From: Rhyacophila brunnea
Lineage: Eukaryota; Arthropoda; Insecta; Trichoptera; Rhyacophilidae
Reading direction: 5' to 3'
Length of the DNA stretch: 64,000 nt
Assembly: GCA_022495005.1 (NCBI GenBank)
Contig: JAGYXB010001793.1
Location: forward strand, 2,914,001-2,978,000
Shown here: piece by piece, positions 48,390 through 59,920 of the stretch
Layout: every line of letters starts with the position of its first letter
How positions within the stretch are numbered: the first letter of the stretch is position 1
Notes under the pieces: generated by a model
What the model was told of the DNA's origin: nothing
What the model saw: the letters and a program-made list of their open reading frames with translations, nothing else
Databases searched by the model: none
Made by a program: the position numbers and the translations under genes

Positions 48390-48480
48390 GTATCTCAGTG
48401 TGAATCTGATGAATAATTTACAGCCCAAAACAGCTGTCAACATAAATAATGCAATTATCGTAGGATGAACAAAAACATTT
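48390..48480. repeat. Short dispersed repeat shared with 62220-62310
   Basis: 'ctgatgaataatttacagcc' with 'aaaacagctgtcaacataaa' and 'atcgtaggatgaacaaaaac' corresponds to 'ctgatgataggtttgtaccc', 'tgaaacagctgtcaacatat' and 'atcgtggacgatcaaaaact'. About 85 bp are related. The parent element is not identified. Confidence 0.5.
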
Positions 48481-48870
48481 GTCTGAAAATCATCATAATA
48501 ATATATTATAATTTTGAATGATTATCACGCCAGTTCTAACTTATCTTCTCCTTCTGCGTCATCATGCTCATGACTAGGTATCTTCAGCACTGTAGAATAT
48601 TGTCAATTTCTTGATCAGTTTCTTTATATTCCTTGTGGCTGATGCTATAGAGTTTTCAGTACTTTACCATTACTTGTAGTATGTACAATTTATTAGCTAT
48701 GAGTTCGAATACTCAGTACAAAGGTAAGTTAGATTTTAGTTCTCAGTAGCAAATACTTAAAACGATATATCAGAATATAATATAATCTATTTCAAACAGA
48801 TATTAGCAATACATCATTAATTGTAATAACCGAAAACATATTTGAATAGTGGATTTTCTCATACTACCAG

Positions 48871-48899
48871 ATATATAATATATATATATATATATATAT
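48871..48899. repeat. (TA)n microsatellite
   Basis: A near-perfect run of TA units with one phase break. Confidence 0.9.
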
Positions 48900-49920
48900 C
48901 AGTTTTCGTTTTTGTATGCATTATACTGAGTATAATAATTTACTGTCAATTCTAGTTTTATTGGTCGACCTTTAGCACATTTTTTTAGTTCTCGTAGGTA
49001 TACTACCTCTGCATAACTATTTTTGCAAATATCGACAATGTACCTACTCAAGCGATGTGATTAAATTATTATCATATGAGTAATTTTGGCTGACAATTTA
49101 CATTCAAAATGTTACAACGGGAAAACCTTTTTTCCACTTGATTCATATTCAATTGACTTTCTTGCGCAAAAATCTGGTTTCATAACAAATATGTGCGCAA
49201 ATGTGTTACACCGTATGAACTTTAATTAGTTACGTTCCTGCAATCGTCCCGTAAGGGGGCAGAGGGCCCCAGTTAACAAACAAAAGAGGCCCCCCCCGTC
49301 GACCGGTTTCAATATAAATCAAGACTCACGTTCACTGGGATAATTAGTCAGGACTGCAACCACTGGCCAAAGGGTTAACTATTTTTCTGTGAACTCTTTG
49401 GATCAAATAACTTAACATATAATCCTTCGATGGTGAAATATTATTTTTAATACTTCTAAGTAATAAATGTATGTGGTAAAAACTTTGTAGGTATTATTCC
49501 AAAAATATATTTAAATAGAAAGAAAGGTCCCACATCTCATAAACGTGATAAAGTTAATTTTTGTTGACTAATTATTTACGTATTGGACTCAAGTTTTGAT
49601 ATTACGATTACACTAGAATTTATTAACAGTATTACATGTATAAATAGTGAATAATACTTCAGCACACAATGGAGTTATTTTGAAGAAAACTTTAAATCAA
49701 ACATTATTTTTCATTATACGTGTTTATAAACTAATAGAGGTATATTTATTCCAATTAATTTAGAGTTGAAATACCTACCAGATACAAAACAATATATTTT
49801 TTAAAACATATTTTTAAATATCATCAGAATTAATTAATACCACAGCATTTTAGATTGTTCTGGGTAGGTTTTTTCTTCTTCTCGTGAAGCCTAACAAAAT
49901 AGCATAGTTCTCATCAACCA

Positions 49921-50147
49921 CTCCATATTTATATATATATATATATATATTTTGAATTATTAATAACCATGTCCTTGCTTTTTCGTACAAGGTGGTTGTT
50001 AGTAATTTTTTAACAATCACAAACACCCAGGCTTTTGAGAAAAACACATAAATGTTTTTGTCATGACCGGGAATTGAACCCAGAACTCTCAGGTGGAAGG
50101 CCAGCGCCTTACCCACTACACCACGAGAGCCGCCTCCATATTTATAT
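49921..50147 (-). mobile_element. tRNA-Gly-like SINE with exact 14-bp target duplication
   Basis: The element occupies 49935-50133, minus strand. Its head 'ctctcgtggtgtagtgggta' holds the A box; 'ttctgggttcaattcccggt' holds the B box. The segment between, with 'ctggccttccacct', resembles a tRNA-Gly(TCC) anticodon region. The unrelated body contains 'acaaccaccttgtacgaaaa' and ends in (TA)n. CTCCATATTTATAT flanks both sides (49921-49934, 50134-50147), an exact target duplication made by LINE-type integration. The perfect duplication suggests a relatively recent insertion. Confidence 0.9.
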
Positions 50148-50951
50148 TAAAACGCGATATCCTTCGAAAGATTTTGGTACACTGAGCCAACTTATGGTAT
50201 TCTGCGGTAGCGCTGCTTTTGTCCACCGCAACAAGCCACGTTTTTATGGCAACTTGCGCTTCGTATGTGCCAATCCATATACATACGTAACTGTTATCTA
50301 TCACAATGGTTATTGACAACAAAAATAGACGCAATGAAGCTATTAATTTATTCCTCAGTAGACTCCGTAACTTGCCAGTAAATCGCAACAAGTGGCAAAA
50401 TAGCCTTTATTAGGAAGAATTATGAATAATGAAAACCTATGTAAGATTTAATTTTGTTGGATTCAATAATACTATTTCCGTTTTAAGCTTTATTCGCATT
50501 CTTATTCAATATTATTTTGTTTACCAATCAATTTATCCATCCACGCTAAATCAGTGACAGAATGATGTCTTTTGAAGCCGTGGAAAAAATTACATGCTAC
50601 ATTCAAAGTGTTTGGACCTAGCGTATGTATCTAATTATTGTATAAGTAAATAACTGACAATACTATCTTTTCTCATAAAACAAATCCAATATACACCGTT
50701 TATTTATATCTACTAACTTAGTTCTGGTCAATAGGTACATACTAGTTGGTTGGAAAACATGATTATTTACCCTTTTTTGACATAGAAATAAAATATCATT
50801 GACTAAAAATTGAGTTGGATCGATAAATTAAAATAATTATAATATATCAAAGCTTTTTAAATTATTTACAACTTTATAATACTATTACAAAAAACTTACG
50901 CGGCGTAATTTTATTTCAAGCGTGCCTATGAGTATACAAGCGTGTATGTGT

Positions 50952-50973
50952 TGTGTGTGTGTGTGTGTGTGTA
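50952..50973. repeat. (TG)n microsatellite
   Basis: About ten uninterrupted TG units, preceded by 'gtgtatgtgt'. Confidence 0.9.
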
Positions 50974-50979
50974 TGAATT

Positions 50980-53130
50980 GCTTGAGACCATTGAGATCAA
51001 TGATAAAAATGAGCGATCACTATTTTATTCGGATTCAGAAGCGAATTCAAAAGAGCAGCAGTAAAGCGCGAGCCTTCAAACAAATTAACCTGGCTGGATT
51101 CTGCATCTCCGGTACGCGCACGTAGGCGATAAAATATGAGAGCATTAAGGGAAAACCTCAAGGGGGATCTTCACAAAGCGAATGCCCAAGACCCAACACC
51201 GGACCAGTGGCGTCCATACTCACATGTTCCGTAAAGGTTGAGAAACACTGTTTCATAATGATGCCATGCATAATGTTTGCAAAATATTCGATGTTTATGC
51301 TAAATTGGACACATTTATATACAAAAATAAAACTACCATACAAAGCAGCAATAACAATTTCATTTTTATGATCTTTTAACAATATAATCATTTTGTAAAT
51401 AAATAGCACTTAAAATTGTATAGATAAATACATGATAGATGCCCAAAGATAAAACACGAGTCATTAAAACCAATTGGTATGGAATAATACAAAAGTTTCA
51501 TTATTTATAATTAATATAAACACGTGTTCAACTGATTTCTCTTTTCAATTTCATACTAGTTTTGCGTTTGTATATTAACATTAGATGCTCTTTAAATCTA
51601 CGCCTGAATCAACCTCCCAATTTTTCGGATACATAAAAACGCTTTGATGTTTGGCTGAGCTATAAAAATTTCAAATGATAATTGTGACTTCTTAATTTTT
51701 TTTAGGAAACTTCTTCATTGAACATCATAAAGCGGACATTGCCAACCAACTTGATGAAGAATCTATATAATCATTATCGCTTCCGTATTGACATTTAGAC
51801 GCATGTATTATATCAAAGTGAGCCTAGGGATACTGCAAGATTATAGTCAGTTGTGCAGCAATTAATTTTATTATTACGATTGTTTTCCTATCAAGCAATT
51901 TAATGGAGTTAAATTGGCATTACATTTTGATTTTACCATTTTAATATCTGTTGTCTTTCGTTATTTTACCCTGTTTTTTATGTATTTTCTGTTATAATTA
52001 GGAGCTGTTTTCTTAAGTTCTTATTTCCTTGGATTGATTTGATGGAATCCAGTAGAATATAATTGTGTTATTGTTTGATATTGTTAGTAACTCTTTTTTT
52101 AATCCTAAATAATATATATATAAAAATTAGTTTTTACATGAAATTTTGGAAAAAAATATGTTCTTATTTTTAGTACCATAAATGCACTTTTCGCAAACAG
52201 ATTTTTCCCACTACGTAGTACCTCATGTATTGACCTTCGTTTTATAGTACGTCACTGCATCGGGTTTTAGTACAGCTTTCATTGTGATAGCATAGCTCTC
52301 AGGCAAAAACTCCACGGGAAGCATACCGTATCAATATTCCTTTTGTGGATAGCAAAGGTATAAAATAAAGTTTTGTGATATCCGAAGGTAAAATCTTTTT
52401 TTGTTGGTGGACGTATGATGTATGAGGTAGCGCCAAAACGGTAATTGATCAAACCCGAAATCGGTGGAATTTTTTAATAGCCTGCGACGCGACGTGTGGT
52501 CGACAAGTACAAATTAAAAACCAAATACGGTGTATTTTTTTATTTATAAATCATTGGTCCGTTCGATAAAATGATGTCATTGGTTATCTCTTAGATAAAT
52601 TAAAATTACATTACCATTTAAGTAATATGTTTTCTTAATGTCCAATCATTTAACATAATAAGGTACATAAGAACATCTAAACGTCTACTCATGAGACATA
52701 AGCATTTAATAACTGTACCCTAATATGGTGGTGAATGACGTATTGCTTGCTCTCATTGGCGGTTTTGAAACCAAAACTAATGAATAGTAAAAATACATCT
52801 CAATGAAATAACTATTTTTATAACGAAGAAAGGAAAACTGTTTTCAATTCATAAAATTATATAATTATGAACCATTTCAAATATTAAATAGATACTTTTC
52901 TTTTTCATAGAACTATTATTATTAATTAATGAAAAATAATACTATCAACTGAGAACACTTTATGGAATTTTAATTCAAATCGCAACCGATTAACTGACGT
53001 CAGTCATGAATTTTTTGATTTAAATCGGTTTTCGCGACTCGGATTTTGCCTTTTCATCTCTTCACGTAATAAATTGATTTAGTGCCTGTATCTGTATACA
53101 AAAATAAGGTATTTATATTTATCTCAACTT
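50980..53130. other. Interval without supported features
   Basis: Mostly AT-rich with some moderate-GC text at 51040-51230 and 52190-52510. A polypyrimidine-AG string before 51711 looks like a splice acceptor but leads into no convincing exon. Confidence 0.45.
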
Positions 53131-53134
53131 CAGG

Positions 53135-53320
53135 AGAAGTTGTATATATATATTAAGTTTGTGGAACTTGTCCAGCAGTTTATCTGGGTCAGACAGGCAG
53201 AAGTTTTATTACTAGGTATAAAAAGTAAATTAAATTAATGAAAAAACGGTACAAAAGAATTACAATTCACTAATCATTTTATAGATAGAGCGCAACATTA
53301 TGGATCCAAGTCATGGTCTT
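53135..53320 (+). pseudogene. Penelope-like element remnant (GIY-YIG/zinc-finger linker region)
   Basis: One frame reads VCGTCPAVYLGQTGRSFITR then YKK before a stop. 'C--C---Y(L/I)GQTGRSF--R' is the signature of the Cys-containing start of the GIY-YIG-type endonuclease region in Penelope-like retroelements. A second frame about 70 bp later gives NHFIDRAQHYGSKSW, matching the 'H-(L/I)I---H-(F/Y)G' motif that follows it in the same proteins. At least one frameshift and several stops are present. The reverse transcriptase is missing. Confidence 0.7.
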
Positions 53321-54059
53321 ATACCAAAGGAAGTTAACTCATTTGGTGCTGACAATGCGACTGGCGCTTTTGGAGTACTTGGCCATTAGATGTAATTAAC
53401 GTGATATTTAAATGTGGTAATTAAAATGTCAGCAGTGATTGTATTAAAATAAATAAACACATTGCAAAAAAAGTCCGGAAACTGTTTTAACACTTAACTA
53501 CATGTCGTATTCTTTAAAACTAAATATTACTGGTAAAATACATAATACCTACTAGTAATACGTGATTGCTATGAGAAAAAAATAAAATAGGTGAAACTAA
53601 CATACCCTCCCTTTCTGCCATGACTATTTACTGACTTACATGACTGAATTATCAATGTTCAGTTTGAGCTTTTGAAAATAATTAGTTTTCTTTTGATTGC
53701 TCTGAAGGTGGATTTATAGACCAAATTTATACAATTAGAATATTAATTAAATACTCTGTTGTTAAAACCATTATAACCAAATTCTTTTACGTAAATGATA
53801 ATTGGATTAATAGGAGTAGGTACATACCTATATTTAATTGTAGATTAAATAAACAGTATTTCACAATATATTTTATTTCACAAAAATAAAATAAGCACAT
53901 TATTAATCCAAATATTGTTAAGAATGCACTTTCATTTATTTCGTGTTATTATGTCGGTGTGTAGTCACCGACTGGTAGGTCTTTTAATGAAGGTACTCAA
54001 TTGTTACGTATACAAGTAATTTACCTTTGAATAGTTTAATTTTAGGTTGAGAAAAGTCA

Positions 54060-54270
54060 CATCCGTCCCGTCGGAATGATATCAAAGCGAACTTAGGTAT
54101 GCCAGTCACTTCCTAGCTCTGTATGATTTACCTGGACAGTGCTTAGACCGAGTGTCCTGCGACGAGCAACATTCTTAGTGGTGCTGTGCATTCCTTCGCG
54201 AAGCATTGCATTTCGCATGTAATTATTACAAACGTTCTGACTAGATGTTACGTGTTCCGCGGGATGCAAC
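54060..54270. other. GC-richer non-repetitive island
   Basis: Complex sequence with the 10-bp palindrome CTTCGCGAAG at 54194-54203, nested in 'tgcattccttcgcgaagcat', followed by TGTAATTA, a homeodomain-type core. No repeat match. Candidate conserved element. Confidence 0.3.
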
Positions 54271-54279
54271 TCACATATT

Positions 54280-55520
54280 CAATAACCAAGGATAGTTGTA
54301 AAAACGTGCCATGAAATGATGGCTTTGCACTTATGTATTACAGCCTTGACTTCTTTCTTTGTATAGCTATGAACAGATTTACATATTATGTAAAAAATAA
54401 GCGTACGTCAAAGTTTGCTGTATATAATAATTTATAATAAATATGAATACTGGAGAGACTGAGTAAATATCTCACATAGTACACAAAATTGATAATAAAC
54501 CATACCAATGAAATTTTTAATATGCTATAAGAACACAGCCTTATTTACAAAACGTTAAAATATATATATAGAATAATTGACAATGGTATATTTAACTTTA
54601 AATTCTTATGTATTATAGATGAAGATTGAGCGCACAGCGATGTTACTAATTTAATTAATTAATATAATTAAACATGGGGCATTCTTTATAATCTTTTTGT
54701 TAAATTTAATTTGTGTTAGGGTATACCTACATAATTTTGAAACACCTCAGAAACATTAGAAATATGACATATCCATCGGATTCCGGGTAATGAGCTTTAT
54801 CAAATTAGCCAACTGCATTCTTCCTAATTGCGACGTAAATAAGTAATAGTATGTAATTAATGCTCTTTATAAATTACGCTAGTATATAAAGAACGTAACA
54901 TGTACACACCGTTAGAATTATTCGTTAAATACAACTGGATCTAATTAAATTTATTGTTATAATAATGGCTTTTAGAAAGAATTAAAAAAAATTGCCTGTT
55001 ACTGAAATCTTGAATATTTCTGTTATCTGCTTTAATCAATTTTTAAAACAATATTATTTTGTTACCTTAACAACAATATTACTTAGTACATTGTACTTAT
55101 ATAATATGTATATGGATAAAGCGTAAAAATCATAAAATATCCAATATTATAAAATTGTAAATGAAAAACAGGGTTGAGAAAAATAAATAAAAAGGTTGAC
55201 AGGTTATTTGATTTGTATCTAAAGTTGATACACTTGCAAGATCTGTGATCTGTCAAATAAGTCAAGCGAGAGATGCCAGTGGGGGATTTAAAATGACACT
55301 TTGTCATTTATTCAAGTTCTTATTTTTAATAATGACAGATGCGAAGTGCAATTAATTTATGACGTATTTGAACTGCTTGTTAGTCAATGTATGACTATAA
55401 GTGTATTTCATCTCTATAGCCACTTATTACTAATTGATATTAACGGATAAAAATAGGGTACAAGAATGCATATATTATTATAGTATATATTTGGAGCTGT
55501 TTTTTAACATGTAATATTGT
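54280..55520. other. AT-rich interval without supported features
   Basis: Short AT-rich frames only. Confidence 0.5.
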
Positions 55521-55829
55521 TAACGACAACGAGTGGAAGAAAGTAATAACTATTTTATTTTCAACGAAGCCAGTGCAATACTAAAATTTGGAGACATCCT
55601 GATGTCGGCTAGAAATTATGGTAAGTACATATTACTGGAAGCTTGATTCAAACCACTAAAGCCGAGTGACAATTTATGTATTTAAATTATGTAAGTGGCA
55701 AACAATATGTACTTGAAATTGTCCGAATATTCTAGTACTATCGAAGTCTATAGTCGCAGTCATAGACGAGTTCATGTAAATTGCTTAATGAGTTTATATG
55801 AACATACATAATTTGAAAACACTTAACAC

Positions 55830-56125
55830 AAAAAAATTAATAACCTATAGAAATAATCTCTTTTGAAAAAAATACTACACCCAACAGGAATCGAACCTTG
55901 GGATTCGCGCCCACGCACATCGACCACAATGCTATAGGCGTCTTATCTAATTGCGACAAATTTTAAGTAATAGCTTTTACAATACCCTCTGAAGCGCTTT
56001 CTAAATTGAGTTAATTTATTAATTAATTACCTTAATTACTAACCGACATCACTCCAAGATTTTTTGTTGTAACTTACTTGAACTTGCTAATAATTTAATT
56101 TTTTTTTTATTTAACGAATAATTTA
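55830..56125 (-). repeat. Dispersed repeat family B with embedded tRNA-like block, copy 2
   Basis: On the minus strand it carries 'attagcaagttcaagtaagt', 'atcttggagtgatgtcggtt', 'gtggtcgatgtgcgtgggcg' and 'aaggttcgattcctgttggg'. The B box GGTTCGATTCC is intact. Copy 1 is at 12010-12380. The adjoining segment 'tttatttaacgaataattta' keeps the plus orientation in both copies although the rest is inverted. Confidence 0.7.
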
Positions 56126-56161
56126 CAAGATTTAAGAATCTAACATTCTTTTTATTTTTTA

Positions 56162-56622
56162 TTACAACGTTTTTCTTAGGTCGAATTCATATTTTCCCGG
56201 TGGTTCTTTGTCTGATGATTCTTTGTCCGGCACAAATCTTGTAATCGATTCTTAACTAATTTCCCGACTAGCTACACATTTGAAACTTTTAGAATATAGT
56301 ATCAGAACACGATGCTAATGCATTTTTTAATACTTTTAGTCATCTTTAAGTAGACTTGAATTCATTTTCAGTTAATTCTGTTTTGTATGAAAAGTTATTT
56401 CGACACCATTATTGGTTGCTATGGATGGGGTCCTAGCAACTAAATTATTAATATAATTGTCGTTACTATGGAAATCAATATGACATGTCAAAATGACATT
56501 TCAGTATTATTTGTATCAAGTACAATTTTTTTTTGATCGTTTAAGCTAGTCAAGTCAAGTTTATATGATTCAATAGAAAATTTAAAAACGTTGTATATAA
56601 AAAGTTCTTTTTATCTTGTTAT
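56162..56622 (-). mobile_element. Repeat family A, copy 6
   Basis: Begins TTACAACGTTTTTCTTAGGTC and ends ACGTTGTATATAAAAAGTTC with TCTTGTTA. Flanks read TTA on both sides, as in copy 4. It has a partial duplication near the left end ('ccggtggttctttgtctgat' then 'gattctttgtccggcacaaa'). It lies 718 bp from copy 7 in the opposite orientation. Confidence 0.85.
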
Positions 56623-57339
56623 TATTCTTCTAAAACACGTCTGATAAAATATATAAAAAATAGAAAAACATGATATTGACCTAAAAAGTAATATTTTAAC
56701 TAAATACCACGACGAAAATACTAAGGCTTTACTTAATTATGATATATTAGACAATAATAATATTTTAATAACGTCACGTATGGGATCACGTTTGATTTTG
56801 GATGATTAGCAACATTGAACATCGTTTTTGGTACAATTTTCTCTAGTTAAAAATAAGCATATTTTTTTCTGAATTTATTTAAACTATGATATGCGAATAA
56901 TAAATACATTGTAACGTTGACATATTCTTGTTGAAAATATTTAATGTTGAAACGACAACTAAAACATACATGCGAGGAGCATGGAAAACATTCCGTACGC
57001 AACATTGTATGTCGCATACAAAAAATGATGCGATGGTGTAGAATGAAGAGGACGCATTCCTTCTTCTAGAGGACCTTTCAAGGCACTCTCGACGGTTTCG
57101 GAACGACCACGAGTCTAAATTATATCTTAAAACAACTCAATGCTTAATACTAATAGTTTTGGGTAGGCATTGTATTTGTTTCTAGATTATTCATAAAACC
57201 ACGGACATAACGTGTTGTAAATATACATTTAAGTGTACGAAATAAAATACAAAAATTAATGACAGTTGATAATAAAATTTTAAAATTTTATTTTCTTTTT
57301 AAATAATAATATGCAATATTTTAATAAATACTTTTTTAT

Positions 57340-57775
57340 TTACAACGTTTTTAAATTTTCTGTTGAATTATTATGGTCAATATGCTCAAACTTGTACTTG
57401 ATATGAAGTAAATAAAAAACAAACAAACAAATATAGAATACTGAAATGTCATTTTGATTTCCATAGTAACGCACGTATATATTAATAATTTAGTTGCGAG
57501 GACCACCCCCTTAGTAACCAATAATAGTCTTTGACTTTTTACGGATTTTTCTGAAATAACTTTCCATACAAAACAGATTTAACTGTAAATGCATTCAATT
57601 CTGCTTAAAGATGGCTAAAAGTATTAAAAAAATGCATTGGCATCGTGTTCTGATATATTCTAAAAGTTTAAAATGTCTAGCTAGTCGGGAAGTTAGTTAA
57701 AAATCGATTGCAAGATTTGTACTGGACAAACAACCACCGGACAAACAAGAATACGAGCTAATGAAAACGTTGTAA
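57340..57775 (+). mobile_element. Repeat family A, copy 7
   Basis: Begins TTACAACGTTTTTAAATTTT and ends 'gagctaatgaaaacgttgta' plus A. The usual outer TTACAAGATAAAAAG block is degraded or missing; text at 57316-57339 resembles it loosely. It is the closest match to copy 1. Confidence 0.85.
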
Positions 57776-57983
57776 AAATCAATAGAGTTGTGAAAACTCC
57801 CAGTTGGATAGAGGTATAGAATTCTATAGAAATAAAAGAATAACAATAAGAGAGTAATCAATGTTTTCTATTATACATATTATAGTAGAGAATGCCGATA
57901 ACGTACGGTAATTTTTGACCTGAGTATTTAAAATTATTCATATATTTTTTATAGAAACTTCTGAACGTTTTTGATTTGGACGA

Positions 57984-58404
57984 TTCGGCGTCGGTACAAC
58001 TGGGCGCCACACAAATGAATTAAATTAGAAAATAAATAAACGTTCGTGAATTATAGGTACTTTAAATATATATTTTTTAATGTTATTATTTATATTTAAA
58101 TTTTTAAGTATATTATTATTATTTAATACTTAGGGTAATTAATAATTTAATTGTGCATAATATATTTAAGTTGCAACGAGAAGTGAGTTATTTTATTTTT
58201 ATATAATACCTCACACAATTCTCAATCCGTAATAAACAACATTATGTTATAAGAGCAACATGAATTAAAACTACTAAGTAGTAAATAGAAAATGATTAAA
58301 ATTCCTCGTCTACTTTTTATATAAAATCGTAACGAACGTATATTTATTTAATTCTATAGTGCGGCGTCCAATTGTCCTTGCGCCCAGTTGTCCAATTCTC
58401 GTCG
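57984..58404. repeat. Segment bounded by inverted GC-rich repeats
   Basis: 'tcggcgtcggtacaactggg' (from 57985) and, on the opposite strand at the right edge, 'gaattggacaactgggcgca' share ACAACTGGGCGC in inverted orientation about 390 bp apart. The interior is AT-rich and non-coding. The right edge also carries two near-direct copies of 'cca(a/g)ttgtcc'. It may be a non-autonomous DNA transposon; no target duplication identified. Confidence 0.4.
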
Positions 58405-58559
58405 GTAGTTCTTTTTATAATAAATTATTGGTTATGATTACAGGCCCAATAATTTAATAGTATTTTAATATAAGTTATAGTATACGTATTGAGTCTTTGC
58501 CACCGGTTCGTCATGTTGTCGACTAACACACGAATCAAATATTTGACCGAGCCACCGGC

Positions 58560-58740
58560 GTGTGCGATTCCTGCATTATGATTTGCTAACTCGCCCGTCG
58601 CAAGTTGCCGGATATAAACAAAAACACCTGAGGCATGCACAGGACCAGAGTCCAAGCGAGATGCAAAAGAAATAGTCTGGCCATTTTCGAATTCCTTCGC
58701 AAAGCTTTGCTAACGCGAGTCGCTTACTGGAAGAGCTTTA
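58560..58740. other. GC-richer non-repetitive island
   Basis: Contains 'gagccaccggcgtgtgcgat' and a 12-bp perfect palindrome GCAAAGCTTTGC at 58699-58710. A minus-strand frame crosses it without a recognisable motif. Candidate regulatory or exonic DNA. Confidence 0.3.
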
Positions 58741-59204
58741 AGGCTTCTACAGTTCTACATAATGATATACGTTAGAGAAATAACTATTTAACGAATAATA
58801 AATTGCTAGACTCCACTGAAATGGATAACTACTTTTTTATACTATAAATTTTAATAGTGATCTTTATTGTAAAAATACTACCGTAAACATAATTTATATT
58901 ATATCCTTTCTCGGTATTTTATCAACTATTATTACCAATTATGTCACAGTATAGCTGATAACAGGTATCAATATAGTTATATCATATTGTAAAATACGTA
59001 TCTATTTGATACATTTTTAAATCAAGTAGAATAGAGAATTCTGGGCAGATTCAAAATAAGAACAGCAAAGGTGATTACATTTAAAATTTGCACTTTTTCA
59101 AAGAAATGATCATTATTAGTATTACCTAGTTTTTATTTATTTTTATAACTTTTCGTGTTACAAAAACTAAAGTGTATGAGATAGTACATATAGGTAGATG
59201 ACAT

Positions 59205-59560
59205 GGGCGGGTGCAAAAACGATGGTGACAATGGTCAAATCCGCTATGGCCCATCTGAAACCTGTATGGAGATATCATATCCCAATAAATAAAAAGATAC
59301 AGCTGTTGCAGACCTAGGTGTTTTCCATATTTTTATACAATGCCGAGTCATGGATTATGATAGCAAGGGAGTGAAAGGCAGTTGATGTCTTCTAAATGTA
59401 GCGCCTAATACTTCGTATTTTCTGAGCACAGATCAAACCAATTAATCATCCAAAGCCTCCAGAGCCTCCAGATAAAGGAACGGGTCTCAGTAGTGTATCT
59501 GTATCTTTGGCGGAGAATCTTATGTTATAAAAACATTACTATCACAGTCACGTGAAGTCA
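59205..59560 (+). pseudogene. RTE-like LINE reverse-transcriptase fragment
   Basis: One frame reads AKTMVTMVKSAMAHLKPVW, then INKKIQLLQT, VFSIFLYNAESWIMIARE and RLILRIFW; a shifted frame gives LQIKERVSVVYLYLWRRIL. 'KSAMA.L...W', 'LV.TLVFPIFLYGAE.W' and 'ERLS.V.L.RIL' are strings of the most common insect endonuclease-RT LINE ORF. Multiple stops and at least one frameshift show long decay. Confidence 0.8.
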
Positions 59561-59864
59561 CATATTAGAACCACCAGAACAATCAATAATAAAAATTGAC
59601 AATCTACAAATAATATTGTGTCAAATACCATGTCTTTTGTAGCTCCCTTTAAAAACAATAAAAACAAATGTACGCGGGTGCACGTGACTAAATTGACATA
59701 AATTTCCAAAAAATGAAAAAACAGTTTGTCAAGCGTGAGGTGACTCAAGTGTGGTTCTGGTACTAATCGTTTTCGTGTGCTACGGGATGTAAAAATTTGT
59801 CTGGTAACATTTATTTTGAAATAATAGATAATAATAAAAGTAAAACAACATCGTACACTCCTTA

Positions 59865-59920
59865 CCCGTAGCGTGATCTTACGTGAGCTTGCGTGCGCTC
59901 ACGATACGTGATCGTAATGT
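59865..59920. promoter_or_regulatory. Cluster of ACGTG/GCGTG motifs
   Basis: 'gtagcgtgatcttacgtgag' then 'cttgcgtgcgctcacgatac' then 'gtgatcgtaatgtg' hold five CGTG cores in about 45 bp: GCGTG, ACGTG, TTGCGTG, CGTGAGC on the other strand, and ACGTG. ACGTG and TNGCGTG are cores for bHLH-PAS dimers such as those with Tango. The density in AT-rich DNA is unusual. The function is inferred from motif knowledge only. Confidence 0.35.

Noticed and set aside
49240..49310. G/C-run text 'gtaagggggcagagggcccc' as a hAT end
   Set aside because: No inverted partner or target duplication could be found.
50018..50133. Possible functional tRNA-Gly gene
   Set aside because: The tRNA-like part is fused to an unrelated body and flanked by a target duplication. 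The acceptor stem does not pair and the anticodon stem is disturbed, so it is a SINE head.
49850..50391. Open frames of 88-93 codons on both strands
   Set aside because: Those up to 50147 are produced by the SINE. The remainder has no recognisable domain.
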